Shown here: in pieces, positions 16,194 through 25,188 of the stretch
How positions within the stretch are numbered: the first letter of the stretch is position 1
Layout of the letters: each line of letters begins with the position of its first letter
NCBI RefSeq assembly: GCF_000756615.1
Contig: NZ_CP009288.1
Location: 1,984,001 to 2,048,000, forward strand
Direction: 5' to 3'
DNA length: 64,000 nucleotides
Origin: Paenibacillus durus
GTDB taxonomy: Bacteria; Bacillota; Bacilli; Paenibacillales; Paenibacillaceae
Notes under the pieces: generated by a model
Told to the model about the DNA's origin: nothing
The model's input: the letters and a program-made list of their open reading frames with translations, nothing else
The model's database searches: none
Made by a program: the position numbers and the translations under genes

Positions 16194-17393
16194 ATGAACG
16201 ACAAACTTAGAATTGAAAGCAGGCTGGCCCAGATCGGTTCGCAGGAAGACCCGGCGACGGGCGCAGTGAATTATCCGATATACCAGTCCACCGCATTCCG
16301 GCATCCCAGACTTGGACAAAGCACAGGCTTCGACTACATCCGGACCAAGAATCCGACACGCTCTGTGCTGGAACAAGCGGCGGCTGAACTGGAGTCCGGC
16401 GACGCAGGATTTGCTTGCAGCTCCGGGATGGCCGCTTTGCAGACCATTTTCACCCTGTTTGGGCAGGGCGACCATCTGATCGTCTCGCTGGATTTGTACG
16501 GCGGCACGTACCGGATGCTGGAACGGATTATGTCCAAATTCGGCGTTTCTGCTTCCTATGTGGACACGAATGATTTTGACGCGCTGGAATCGGCCCGCCG
16601 GGATAACACGAAAGCGGTCATCATCGAGACGCCGACCAACCCGCTGATGATGGTTACCGATATCGAGGCCGTGTGTACCTGGGCCCGCCGCTACGGAATG
16701 CTGACGGTCGTGGACAACACGCTGCTGACGCCATATTTCCAGCGCCCTCTGGAGCTTGGCGCAGATATTGTCGTCCACAGCGCGACCAAATATTTGGGCG
16801 GGCATAACGACGTGCTGGCCGGGCTGATTGTAACCAAGGGCAAGGAACTGTCGGAAGAGATGGCTATCCTGCATAACTCGATCGGCGCCGTGCTGAGCCC
16901 GAGCGACAGCTACCAGTTAATGAAAGGCATGAAGACGCTGGCGCTTCGTATGGAGCGGCATGAGAGCAACTCCCTGGCGATCGCTCATTTTCTCAAAGAA
17001 CATCCGGCGATTGCGGAAGTATTCCATCCGGGTCTTCAAGAGCATCAGGGGTTTGCTATTCAGAAGCGCCAGTCGAGTGGCAACACCGGCATTTTCTCCT
17101 TCAAGGTTAAGGATGCGAGATATGTGGAGCCTATTTTGCGCCACGTCAAGCTGATTGCGTTCGCCGAAAGTCTCGGCGGAGTCGAGTCGCTGATGACTTA
17201 CCCCGCAGTGCAGACACATGCCGATATTCCGGCTGAAATCCGCGATGTGGTCGGCGTGGATGACCGGCTGCTGCGTTTCTCGGTCGGCATCGAGCATGTT
17301 GACGATCTTATTGCCGATCTGCAGCAAGCGCTGGAAGCGGCGCGGACGGAGCTTGAGGCAGATAGCTCCCAGGCCGGCCAGCCGGTACGTTAA
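16194..17393 (+). CDS. metI: Cystathionine gamma-synthase / O-acetylhomoserine thiolyase (MetI-like)
   Basis: A 399-aa Cys/Met-metabolism PLP enzyme. Landmarks: PIYQSTAFRHP, GFDYIRTKNPTR, SSGMAALQTIF, DLYGGTYR, ETPTNPLM and the PLP lysine K199 in HSATKYLGGHND. The overall pattern is closest to Bacillus MetI, which accepts O-acetylhomoserine with cysteine or sulfide, consistent with the acetyl-type MetA upstream. ATG 16194 follows GGGGGG. The downstream metC partner is not adjacent. A terminator follows. Confidence 0.9.
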   Translation: MNDKLRIESRLAQIGSQEDPATGAVNYPIYQSTAFRHPRLGQSTGFDYIRTKNPTRSVLEQAAAELESGDAGFACSSGMAALQTIFTLFGQGDHLIVSLDLYGGTYRMLERIMSKFGVSASYVDTNDFDALESARRDNTKAVIIETPTNPLMMVTDIEAVCTWARRYGMLTVVDNTLLTPYFQRPLELGADIVVHSATKYLGGHNDVLAGLIVTKGKELSEEMAILHNSIGAVLSPSDSYQLMKGMKTLALRMERHESNSLAIAHFLKEHPAIAEVFHPGLQEHQGFAIQKRQSSGNTGIFSFKVKDARYVEPILRHVKLIAFAESLGGVESLMTYPAVQTHADIPAEIRDVVGVDDRLLRFSVGIEHVDDLIADLQQALEAARTELEADSSQAGQPVR

Positions 17394-17438
17394 TCGGCGG
17401 ATTCGCTTTAGGAGCAAGAGCATAGTGTTACTTGAACA

Positions 17439-17476
17439 AGACAGCATCGCCATAATCTGGCGGCGCTGTCTTTTTA
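17439..17476 (+). terminator. Rho-independent terminator after metI
   Basis: AAGACAGC and GCTGTCTT form the stem, with inner CGCC/GGCG pairing, followed by a T-rich run. Confidence 0.85.
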
Positions 17477-17668
17477 ATTTCGGAAAGTAACAGATATGCT
17501 TCGAATTGACCCCGCATTGCGGTTTTTTTGTGCTTTTTGCAGGGTGCGGGACGAAAAAGCGGTTTTTAAGCGAAGAAGATTGTGATACGATGGGTTAACG
17601 GACATATTCCTTTGTCATACAAATTTTATGGATTGATTATGCATGGTTGTAAAAGGAGGCTGCAAACG

Positions 17669-18805
17669 ATGGGCGCGATCGATCAAATTTTGAATAAAGC
17701 GCTGCAAGGCGAACGCCTTGGAGTTGAAGATACGGTCAGACTGTTTGAGAGCAACGAGATTGAGAAAATGGGCGCTGCGGCGGATATCATAATGAAAAGA
17801 TGGCATCCCGAGCCGGTGACGACGTTCGTTATCGGCCGCAATATAAATTATACGAATGTATGCGATGTATACTGCCGTTTTTGCGCTTTTTACCGCAGAC
17901 CCGGTTCAGAGGAAGGTTATGTCCTGCCGGATGAGACGATTTTCGAGAAAATCAGAGAGACCATCGCCGTGGACGGAACGGAGATCCTGATGCAAGGGGG
18001 CACGAATCCCGATTTGCCGTTCAGTTATTATACGAATCTGCTGCGGAATATCAAGGAGCGATTCCCCGGCATCACGATGCACTCCTTCTCCCCGGCGGAG
18101 ATTATGAAAATGAAGGAGATTTCCGGGTTGACCCTGGAAGAGACGCTGCGCGAGATTCATGCGGCGGGTCTTGACTCGCTTCCCGGAGGCGGAGCGGAAA
18201 TCCTGGACAACCGAACACGGAAAAGAATCAGCCGGCTCAAGGGCCCGTGGCGTGACTGGATGGAGGTTATGCAGACGGCGCACCGAATCGGCATGAATAC
18301 GACGGCGACGATGGTCATCGGACTCGGAGAGAGCATGGAGGAGCGGGCGCTGCATCTTCTGCGTATCCGCGAAGCTCAGGACGAATGCATTGCCAAGAAC
18401 TACAATTCGGAGGGCTTTCTGGCCTTCATCTCTTGGACGTTCCAGCCGGACAACACGAACCTGAAGCTCGACCGCCAGACTCCGGAAGAATACCTTAAGA
18501 CGGTAGCGATCAGCCGGCTCGTGCTCGACAATATCGAGAACTTCCAATCCTCTTGGGTCACGATGGGGCCAGAGGTTGGCAAGCTGTCGCTGCAGTACGG
18601 CTGCAACGATTTCGGCAGCACGATGATTGAGGAGAACGTCGTTTCCTCGGCGGGGGCGACGTATAAGGTCAACATCGAGTCGATTCTGCAAATCATCCGC
18701 GAGGCAGGCAAAATCCCGGCGCAGCGCAACACGCAGTATGATATTCTGAAAGTATTCAACGACGCTTCCTCGGGAGTACGGCGCGATTTTGTAATGCAGA
18801 ACTAA
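17669..18805 (+). CDS. mqnC: Cyclic dehypoxanthinyl futalosine synthase MqnC
   Basis: A 378-aa radical-SAM enzyme. The cluster motif CDVYCRFC places cysteines at 65, 69 and 72. Other family landmarks are MQGGTNPDLP, TMHSFSPAEI and LPGGGAEIL, the last typical of MqnC/CofH-type enzymes. It cyclises dehypoxanthine futalosine in the futalosine route to menaquinone. ATG 17669 has AAAGGAGG at 9 bp. It stands alone, so the other mqn genes must be elsewhere. Confidence 0.9.
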   Translation: MGAIDQILNKALQGERLGVEDTVRLFESNEIEKMGAAADIIMKRWHPEPVTTFVIGRNINYTNVCDVYCRFCAFYRRPGSEEGYVLPDETIFEKIRETIAVDGTEILMQGGTNPDLPFSYYTNLLRNIKERFPGITMHSFSPAEIMKMKEISGLTLEETLREIHAAGLDSLPGGGAEILDNRTRKRISRLKGPWRDWMEVMQTAHRIGMNTTATMVIGLGESMEERALHLLRIREAQDECIAKNYNSEGFLAFISWTFQPDNTNLKLDRQTPEEYLKTVAISRLVLDNIENFQSSWVTMGPEVGKLSLQYGCNDFGSTMIEENVVSSAGATYKVNIESILQIIREAGKIPAQRNTQYDILKVFNDASSGVRRDFVMQN

Positions 18806-18822
18806 ATGGATAGGGCGTTAAT

Positions 18823-18870
18823 AAAGAACCTTCAGTTCCACTTATATAGTGGTCTGAAGGTTCTTTTGCA
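18823..18870 (+). terminator. Rho-independent terminator after mqnC
   Basis: AAAGAACCTTCAG pairs with CTGAAGGTTCTTT, a perfect 13-bp stem, with an inner CCACTTATATAGTGG hairpin. Confidence 0.92.
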
Positions 18871-19004
18871 TATTGACGGGATTCGCTCAATTGGATCTCC
18901 CTTTTGGAGCGGCCCATTTAACTGGGATCATATCCCGGTAAATGCGCCCCTGGGAGCCTAATCGCAAAGGGCATCCAAATGTATTTCCAGCGGATTCCGT
19001 GATC

Positions 19005-19184
19005 CTACTCGGCGGCTTCCCATTTGCAGCGAACCGGGGAAACGATCGCTTTTTCTTTTTTAAGCTCGTTAAAGGCCTTGTCAATCTCCTTGCGGTCCAG
19101 ACCGGAGAGCTTCTCCACTTCCCCCGCGCTGACGGGTTTACCGGCGGATTTTATCGTTTCCAGCACCTGTTCCTTCACGCTCAT
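19005..19184 (-). CDS. Small winged-helix protein (59 aa)
   Basis: A 59-aa protein: MSVKEQVLETIKSAGKPVSAGEVEKLSG, then LDRKEIDKAFNELKKEKAIVSPVRCKWE. The pattern of three helices followed by a beta-wing is that of a minimal wHTH. AGGAGGTGG lies 8 bp before the ATG on the minus strand, an excellent site. It is divergent from the SPFH gene, sharing the intergenic region. It may be a transcription factor; no target is evident. Confidence 0.7.
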   Translation of the reverse strand: MSVKEQVLETIKSAGKPVSAGEVEKLSGLDRKEIDKAFNELKKEKAIVSPVRCKWEAAE

Positions 19185-19379
19185 TGTTTTATCCACCTCC
19201 TCGAAAATGTAATCGCTTAAACAAGAATTCTTTATTAGATTCATAGTATATGAAAATCCGGGTATGCATCTGTGATTTATGTCTGTATGCATCGTTTACC
19301 TGAAAATAATAATTTACATCAATATCCAATAGTGATATCATATAAATATCAAATACATATCCTTTTTTGGAGGTGCCTT

Positions 19380-20222
19380 ATGCAAGAAAAAATGCTTCGT
19401 CCCATTAACGGCTTCTGGATTATCGCTATGATTGTCATTTGCTTTGGCGGTGGATTTTACGGAGCTGTCCAGGGCTATAATGTAGTGCCTGCTATTTTGT
19501 TCATGGCTTCCGGGGTGCTCGCGACAAGCATTACGGTGGTGCAGCCCAATAAGTCCGTCGTGGTCACTTTTTTCGGCAGATATGTTGGGACGATTTCGGC
19601 CAGCGGCATGTGGGCCGTTATTCCGCTCAGCAAGCGTAAGACGGTTTCTCTTAGAGTGCGCAATTTCAACAGCGTCAAGCTGAAGGTAAACGATATTGAG
19701 GGCAATCCGATTGAGATCGCCGCTGTCGTCGTATTTAAGGTCATCAACTCGGCAAAAGCGCTGTTCGATGTCGATAAATACATGGAATTTGTTGAAATTC
19801 AGAGTGAGACGGCGCTTCGCCATGTGGCCAGCAAATATCCTTATGACAGCTTCAGCGGAAGCGGTATGTCACTTCGTGCCAATGCCGAGGAAATCGCCAA
19901 GGAACTGGCCTTGGAGCTGCAGGAGCGGCTATCCCTGTCAGGGGTCGAAGTGCTGGAGGCGCGCCTGACGCATCTTGCATATTCCACTGAAATCGCCAGC
20001 ACCATGCTTCAACGCCAGCAGGCTTCGGCCATTCTATCGGCCCGGCAGATCATTGTGGAGGGTGCGGTCGGCATGGTGGATATGGCGATCAAGCAGCTTA
20101 AGGAGAACGGTGTTGTAGAGCTGGACGAAGAACGGAAGGCGGCTATGATTAACAATCTGATGGTGGCCATCGTATCCGAACGCGGAGCGAACCCGGTTAT
20201 TAACGCCGGCTCGTTGTATTAA
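19380..20222 (+). CDS. SPFH/Band 7 domain protein
   Basis: A 280-aa protein with two N-terminal hydrophobic segments (residues ~10-30 and ~33-52), then a Band 7 domain beginning TVVQPNKSVVVTFFGRYVGTI, and a coiled region ending before the C-terminus. SPFH proteins assemble as membrane scaffolds. GGAGGT lies 7 bp before ATG 19380. It is followed 12 bp later by a small ribbon-helix-helix gene that is probably in the same operon. Confidence 0.88.
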   Translation: MQEKMLRPINGFWIIAMIVICFGGGFYGAVQGYNVVPAILFMASGVLATSITVVQPNKSVVVTFFGRYVGTISASGMWAVIPLSKRKTVSLRVRNFNSVKLKVNDIEGNPIEIAAVVVFKVINSAKALFDVDKYMEFVEIQSETALRHVASKYPYDSFSGSGMSLRANAEEIAKELALELQERLSLSGVEVLEARLTHLAYSTEIASTMLQRQQASAILSARQIIVEGAVGMVDMAIKQLKENGVVELDEERKAAMINNLMVAIVSERGANPVINAGSLY

Positions 20223-20234
20223 GGCGGTCTTAAT

Positions 20235-20411
20235 ATGGCGGCCAAGAAGAACTTTCCGCTGCGCATTGATCCCACGCTCTATGAAGCGCTGGAGCGTTGG
20301 GCGGGGGAAGAGTTCCGCAGTGTGAACGGACACATCGAGTTTTTGCTGCGGGAGAGCCTGAAGCGCGCTGGCCGTTTGCCTGACCGAAAGCCGCGTGATG
20401 AACAGCTCTGA
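20235..20411 (+). CDS. Arc-type ribbon-helix-helix DNA-binding protein (58 aa)
   Basis: A 58-aa frame beginning MAAKKNFPLRIDPTLYEALERWA, then EEFRSVNGHIEFLLRESLKRAG. This is the Arc/MetJ ribbon-helix-helix layout: one beta-strand (FPLRID) and two helices, with N-terminal lysines. Its weak site AAGGCGG lies 9 bp upstream and its start is 12 bp after the SPFH stop, so it may be translated with it. Its role is unknown; autoregulation or DNA anchoring at the SPFH assembly are speculation. Confidence 0.75.
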   Translation: MAAKKNFPLRIDPTLYEALERWAGEEFRSVNGHIEFLLRESLKRAGRLPDRKPRDEQL

Positions 20412-20479
20412 GCAGAGCTGCTGTTAACCCGGTGGCTTGACGGAAGCGGCCATCAGGATTTATAATTACACATTATTCA

Positions 20480-20776
20480 CGCGAACAGCATTGACAAAGA
20501 CATGAATCGACTTCCAGGTCCGTCCAGAGAGAGGAAAGCTCGCTGCAATTTCCTTCGGAATCCGGTGTTCGGTTTACCCCTTTGTAGCTGCGGTTATGAA
20601 CTTTCTTAGTGAAGCGCCCGGTTGATCCGGGTTGTCTCTTCCGTATAAGAAACAGTAAGAACCGCCGGTTCATGGCCGTTATTCCCATGCTGAACAAGGA
20701 TTCCGCTGGCGGAATTGAATTTGGGTGGAACCACGGGTGCAGACGCTCGTCCCTATACGGGACGGGTGTTTTTTGT
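20480..20776 (+). promoter_or_regulatory. T-box leader of thrS
   Basis: The canonical T-box GGGTGGAACCACGGGT is at 20723-20738. Stem I features include CCAGAGAGAGG near 20525, and a CCCGGTTGATCCGGG hairpin lies between. A terminator (ACGCTCGTCCC...GGGACGGGTGT then TTTTTT, 20743-20776) completes it. Uncharged tRNA-Thr binding should prevent termination. The specifier codon was not located with confidence; identity comes from the downstream thrS. The 5' boundary is approximate. Confidence 0.93.
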
Positions 20777-20862
20777 ATGCGTGGAGATATCCGTTCCGTA
20801 AAGCTTTATGCGGCTGACGGCCGCTGAGATAGGCTTACCACGATTTCAAGGAGGAAATGACA

Positions 20863-22803
20863 ATGGCAGTAAGCATTAAATTACCGGACGGCTCGGTCCG
20901 GGAATATCCGGAAGGCAGCAGCATCGACGATGTGGCGGCTTCCATTAGCAGTGGGCTGCGCAAGAATGCCGCCGCCGGCAAGCTGAACGGGGCAATCGTT
21001 GATTTGTCCGCCAAGCTGAGTGAAGGAGATCTAGTGGAGATCGTGACGCTTGATTCTCCGGATGGGCTTGAGGTTATGCGGCACAGCGCCGCCCACCTGA
21101 TGGCCCAGGCCGTCAAGCGGCTGTTCGGCGCCAAAGAGGTTAAGCTCGGCGTAGGGCCGACAATTGAAGATGGATTCTACTATGACATGGATCTGGAGCA
21201 TCCGCTCAATCCGGAAGATCTGCAGAAGATCGAGAAGGAAATGGAGCGCATCGTGTCGGAGAATCTGCCGATTGTCCGCAAGGAAGTCAGCCGCAAGGAG
21301 GCGCTTGAAATATTCGGGGAGCTTGGCGACCCGTATAAACTTGAGCTTATCCGGGCGCTGCCCGAGGACAGCGTGATCACTTTGTACGAGCAGGGCGAAT
21401 TCTTTGACCTGTGCCGCGGGCCGCATGTCCCTTCGACCGGCAAGATCAAAGTGTTCAAGCTGATGAACGTTGCGGGAGCGTACTGGCGCGGCGACAGCAA
21501 GAACAAAATGCTGCAGCGCGTATACGGCACCGCTTGGATCAAGAAAGCGCAGCTTGACGAGCATCTCCGCCTGCTGGAAGAGGCGAAGAAGCGCGATCAC
21601 CGCAAGCTCGGCAAAGAATTGGAGATATTTACGTTCAATAACCTGGTAGGCCAGGGCTTGCCGATTTGGCTGCCTAAGGGCGCCAAGCTGCGCAGCATTC
21701 TGGAACGGTATATCGTTGATCTTGAAGCGAACCTTGGCTACCAGCATGTGTATACACCGGTGCTCGGCAATGTCGAGCTGTACAAGACTTCAGGCCACTG
21801 GGAGCATTACCAGGAAGACATGTTCCCGAAAATGACGATCGACACCGAGGAATTCGTGCTGCGTCCGATGAACTGTCCGCATCATATGATGGTGTACAAG
21901 AGCAGCATGCACAGCTACCGCGACCTGCCGATCCGGATTGCCGAGCTCGGCATCCAGCACCGCTACGAAATGTCCGGTGCGCTGACCGGTCTGCACCGCG
22001 TCCGTTCCATGACGTTGAACGACTCGCATATTTTCTGCCGTCTGGATCAGATCAAGAGTGAGTTTACCCGTGTGCTTGAACTGGTGAAACAGGTGTACAG
22101 CGACTTCGGCATCAATGATTACCGTTTCCGCCTGTCCTACCGCGATCCTGCCGATACCGAGAAGTACTTCCCGAACGACCAGATGTGGGAAACCGCTCAG
22201 CGGATGCTGCGCGAGGTTGTCGAAGAAGCCGGGCTGCCGTTCTATGAAGCGGAAGGCGAAGCCGCGTTCTACGGTCCGAAGCTGGACGTGCAGATCAAGA
22301 CTGCGCTTGGCAAGGAAGAAACGCTCTCGACCGTACAAATCGACTTCCTGCTGCCGGAGCGCTTTGAGCTGGAATACGTCGGCGATGACGGACAGAAGCA
22401 CCGTCCGGTCGTACTGCACCGCGGCATTCTGGGAACGATGGAGCGTTTCGTAGCCTTCCTGCTGGAGAATTTTACCGGCTCGCTGCCGCTTTGGCTGTCT
22501 CCGCAGCAGGTAAAAGTTATTCCGGTGTCGAGCGCTTTTGACGACTATGCAAACGAAGTAATCGACAAGCTGCGCCGCCGCGGCATTAGAGCCGAAGCCG
22601 ATCTGCGGAATGAGAAGCTCGGTTACAAGATCCGCGAAGCCCAGCTTGAGAAGCTGCCGTACATGTTCATCGTCGGTGAGAACGAGAAGAACAGTGGCGC
22701 TGTTTCCGTCCGCAGACGCGGCGAAGGCGATATCGGAGCAAAGCTGCTTGACGAGGTAATCGAGAGCCTGGCTTCTGAAGCTTCGACCAAGGCCATTTTT
22801 TAA
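20863..22803 (+). CDS. thrS: Threonine--tRNA ligase
   Basis: A 646-aa class II synthetase. An N-terminal TGS domain (MAVSIKLPDGSVREYPEGSS) is followed by the editing domain with HSAAHLMAQAV. The catalytic core has MNCPHHM (zinc cysteine and histidine) and RVRSMTLNDSHIF, and the C-terminal anticodon-binding domain ends the protein. ATG 20863 is favoured (9 bp after AAGGAGG) over ATG 20857 (3 bp). Regulated by the T-box leader. Confidence 0.98.
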   Translation: MAVSIKLPDGSVREYPEGSSIDDVAASISSGLRKNAAAGKLNGAIVDLSAKLSEGDLVEIVTLDSPDGLEVMRHSAAHLMAQAVKRLFGAKEVKLGVGPTIEDGFYYDMDLEHPLNPEDLQKIEKEMERIVSENLPIVRKEVSRKEALEIFGELGDPYKLELIRALPEDSVITLYEQGEFFDLCRGPHVPSTGKIKVFKLMNVAGAYWRGDSKNKMLQRVYGTAWIKKAQLDEHLRLLEEAKKRDHRKLGKELEIFTFNNLVGQGLPIWLPKGAKLRSILERYIVDLEANLGYQHVYTPVLGNVELYKTSGHWEHYQEDMFPKMTIDTEEFVLRPMNCPHHMMVYKSSMHSYRDLPIRIAELGIQHRYEMSGALTGLHRVRSMTLNDSHIFCRLDQIKSEFTRVLELVKQVYSDFGINDYRFRLSYRDPADTEKYFPNDQMWETAQRMLREVVEEAGLPFYEAEGEAAFYGPKLDVQIKTALGKEETLSTVQIDFLLPERFELEYVGDDGQKHRPVVLHRGILGTMERFVAFLLENFTGSLPLWLSPQQVKVIPVSSAFDDYANEVIDKLRRRGIRAEADLRNEKLGYKIREAQLEKLPYMFIVGENEKNSGAVSVRRRGEGDIGAKLLDEVIESLASEASTKAIF

Positions 22804-22903
22804 CAATTGAAGACCTCTGTCAACATCCCGTGAGGCGGTAACTGCGCTTCATGTATAAATTTTTGGGAAACGGGAAACCTTCGCTAATAAGGGGGAGGTT
22901 TTC

Positions 22904-23566
22904 ATGATGAACAAAATGGGTGTTTGGCAGAGGTCTTGCTGTATTGTTGTTACCTTTGCTTTTTTGGTTGCACTATCCTTCATATATACGAAGTCGGGAC
23001 GCGAAGCGGACCGGGAGCCCGCATTATCATCTATTCAGCCGGTGGCTGCGGCTATGCCTGTCTTGCAGACGTATTCGCACAAGCCATCCAAAGAACTGAA
23101 TAACCAGTCTTCCTTTCCCGTAGCCGCTCCGGCGCCGGAGCAGATCATCCGCAGTTTCAAGATGACGGCGACCGGGTATACGGCAGGTTTCGAGTCGACC
23201 GGCAAACACCCCAGTCACCCGGAATACGGCATCACCTACTCAGGCGTCAAGGTTCGAAGAGATAAGAACGCGGTTTCGACCATTGCCGCCGATCCCAAGG
23301 TGCTGCCGCTGGGAAGCATTTTATACGTGCCGGGGTACGGCTATGCGATCGTCGCGGACACCGGATCGGCGATCAAGGGGCACAAGATTGATCTTTATTT
23401 TTCAACGACTAAGCAGGTGTACAGGGAATGGGGGAAACAGTTGGTGGAAGTCCAATTGATTAAGCGCGGCAGCGGCAAGTGTACGGAAGCTATGCTGGAG
23501 AATATAGGAAGAGTTATCCGGGCTTACGGTACCGTTCCGCATGAAATGCTGGAAGAAATCATCTAA
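22904..23566 (+). CDS. 3D-domain cell-wall protein (YuiC-like)
   Basis: A 220-aa protein with an N-terminal membrane or signal segment (residues ~10-29), a ~65-residue linker, and a C-terminal 3D domain. The three aspartates of the domain are represented by AADPKVLPLGSILYVPG, AIVADTGSAIKGHKIDLYF. Related proteins (YuiC, MltA-like fold) cleave peptidoglycan strands. AAGGGGGGAGG precedes ATG 22904. Spore-stage expression is possible; nothing in the sequence settles it. Confidence 0.85.
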   Translation: MMNKMGVWQRSCCIVVTFAFLVALSFIYTKSGREADREPALSSIQPVAAAMPVLQTYSHKPSKELNNQSSFPVAAPAPEQIIRSFKMTATGYTAGFESTGKHPSHPEYGITYSGVKVRRDKNAVSTIAADPKVLPLGSILYVPGYGYAIVADTGSAIKGHKIDLYFSTTKQVYREWGKQLVEVQLIKRGSGKCTEAMLENIGRVIRAYGTVPHEMLEEII

Positions 23567-23717
23567 TGTGGACGGTTCATGAACTTTTTTTCACATGGGC
23601 TAGTATAATCTTGGGCCTGCCTTGCCATAATACGAACTGGGGCACAGAAATCAGCCTCTGATTCGTCTCCGACTGGTGCTGCTGCGCCGCGGATGAGAGC
23701 AAAGGGAGGTGACCAAC

Positions 23718-23852
23718 GTGGCTAAAAAACCGAAGGTTCAAGAAAACTACAAAACACCGAATGAAAAATTCAACTCCGAGTTTGCCGCCGAAAATGATGC
23801 AGTAACGAAGCAAGGCGGCATCGCCAAACCGGTCCAAAAACCGCAAGCTTAA
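23718..23852 (+). CDS. 44-aa basic, hydrophilic hypothetical protein
   Basis: A GTG-started frame with a near-perfect AAAGGGAGGTGA ribosome binding site 4-8 bp upstream encodes 44 residues. It is rich in Lys, Asn, Glu and Gln (MAKKPKVQENYKTPNEKF; ending KPVQKPQA) with no hydrophobic segment. Size and composition recall minor spore-core proteins, but no family motif is recognised. A -10-like TATAAT lies at 23604 and a terminator follows, so it is probably monocistronic. Confidence 0.6.
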   Translation: MAKKPKVQENYKTPNEKFNSEFAAENDAVTKQGGIAKPVQKPQA

Positions 23853-23896
23853 GCCGCACTCGCCTCAAGCATCATAGGCCTATGGCCGAACCGTGT

Positions 23897-23930
23897 CCCG
23901 TCCTCGTTAGAGGCGGGGCATTTTTGTTTT
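23897..23930 (+). terminator. Terminator after 44-aa protein
   Basis: CCCGTCCTC and AGAGGCGGG form an imperfect stem followed by CATTTTTGTTTTTG. Confidence 0.7.
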
Positions 23931-24081
23931 TGCTGCGTGCCGGGTACAGACTTACAACCCCTCCGTCTGCAGACCGAGAAGGTTTTCATTCCCTCGCCGC
24001 TGTTAACCGGGTGAAGCCTGTTGTAAACTAAGTCCATAAGGCAGGAAAAAAAGCTACAATAAGCTAAAGGGGAAATGACTG

Positions 24082-25185
24082 ATGAGAAGACGTATAGCCA
24101 GCCAAGTGTCCGGCGGCCTGATTCTGATCGGAATCGGCGTGCTGTTTTTGCTCCGGCAGATGGGATATGCCAACATAGATATCGGTTACCTTTTCTCTAA
24201 TTTCTGGCCGGTTGTGCTGATTATTATAGGCTGTCAGCGGCTGCTGGGAGGAGGCGGGAGAGGGTTTTCCTCCATCGGTACGCTGTTTTTTCTAGCCATG
24301 GGCGTGTATTTTTTGGGACGGAATCTGGGCTGGTTCGACCTTTCCGCTGGTGATTTCTTCACCATGCTCGTTCCAGTCGCACTGATCGGCGGCGGACTTA
24401 TGGTCATCTTCAGACCGCACCGTTCCGGGCCACCGGAACCGCCGCCTGCCCCTCCGAAGTTTTATTCGGGAGACAAGTCGGGGGAGAACATTGATCCGCC
24501 GCGGCCGCTGGAATCGACATTCGATGAAGAATTTGAGCGGAAATTCGGCGGAGCCAGGGAAGAGAGCGGCTCGATCGGAAGTTCTGCAGGGAAAGCCGGA
24601 GCGGCTGATTGGGACCGTGATCCGCTCAAGGATGAAGAGAATCGCGAGGCCGATCCGCGCTGGAAAGAACATAGGGATCGTCATGAACGCAGACGCCAGG
24701 AGCGGGAGGAACGCCACGAACGCAGAAATAGCGAGCGCTGGGAACGGTTTGAACGCAAACGCGGGCATTTTCATGGACATGAATGGAGCCATAGCGACAG
24801 CAAAGAAACGACGAACCGTTCCACTTTTATCGGTGATATCCATATGGGACGCGAGCATTTTCAGCTCAAAAATACGAATATCTCTCAATTTATCGGCGAT
24901 ACGGTGCTTGATCTGACCAATGCGCAGATTCCGTACGGCGAGACGAAGATCAATCTTTCCGCCTTTATCGGTGATCTCAAAGTCTATATACCGGATGACA
25001 TGGATCTTGGCATTACCGTCAACAGCAGCTCTTTTATCGGCGATATGGAAGTGCTGGACCACTCGCGCAGCGGGTTTATGAGCTCCGTTCACTACAAGAC
25101 GCCTTATTATAAGGAAGCGGGCAAAAAAATCCGCATCAATGTCAGCGCTTTTATCGGAGACATCAAGGTTAAGACGGTGGGATAG
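24082..25185 (+). CDS. liaF: LiaF-like membrane sensor
   Basis: A 367-aa protein. Residues 1-110 hold about four hydrophobic segments. Residues ~110-245 form a charged linker with Pro-rich (PPEPPPAPPK) and Arg/Glu/His-rich stretches. Residues ~245-367 are a LiaF-type beta domain with five FIGD repeats (STFIGD, SQFIGD, SAFIGD, SSFIGD, SAFIGD). LiaF inhibits the LiaS kinase in unstressed cells. First gene of liaFSR, with liaS 4 bp downstream. The linker is longer than I would expect. Confidence 0.88.
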   Translation: MRRRIASQVSGGLILIGIGVLFLLRQMGYANIDIGYLFSNFWPVVLIIIGCQRLLGGGGRGFSSIGTLFFLAMGVYFLGRNLGWFDLSAGDFFTMLVPVALIGGGLMVIFRPHRSGPPEPPPAPPKFYSGDKSGENIDPPRPLESTFDEEFERKFGGAREESGSIGSSAGKAGAADWDRDPLKDEENREADPRWKEHRDRHERRRQEREERHERRNSERWERFERKRGHFHGHEWSHSDSKETTNRSTFIGDIHMGREHFQLKNTNISQFIGDTVLDLTNAQIPYGETKINLSAFIGDLKVYIPDDMDLGITVNSSSFIGDMEVLDHSRSGFMSSVHYKTPYYKEAGKKIRINVSAFIGDIKVKTVG

Positions 25186-25188
25186 ACG

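Noticed and set aside
20480..20776. Specifier codon of the thrS T-box
   Set aside because: Several ACC and ACT triplets occur; I could not align the specifier loop with confidence, so no codon is claimed.
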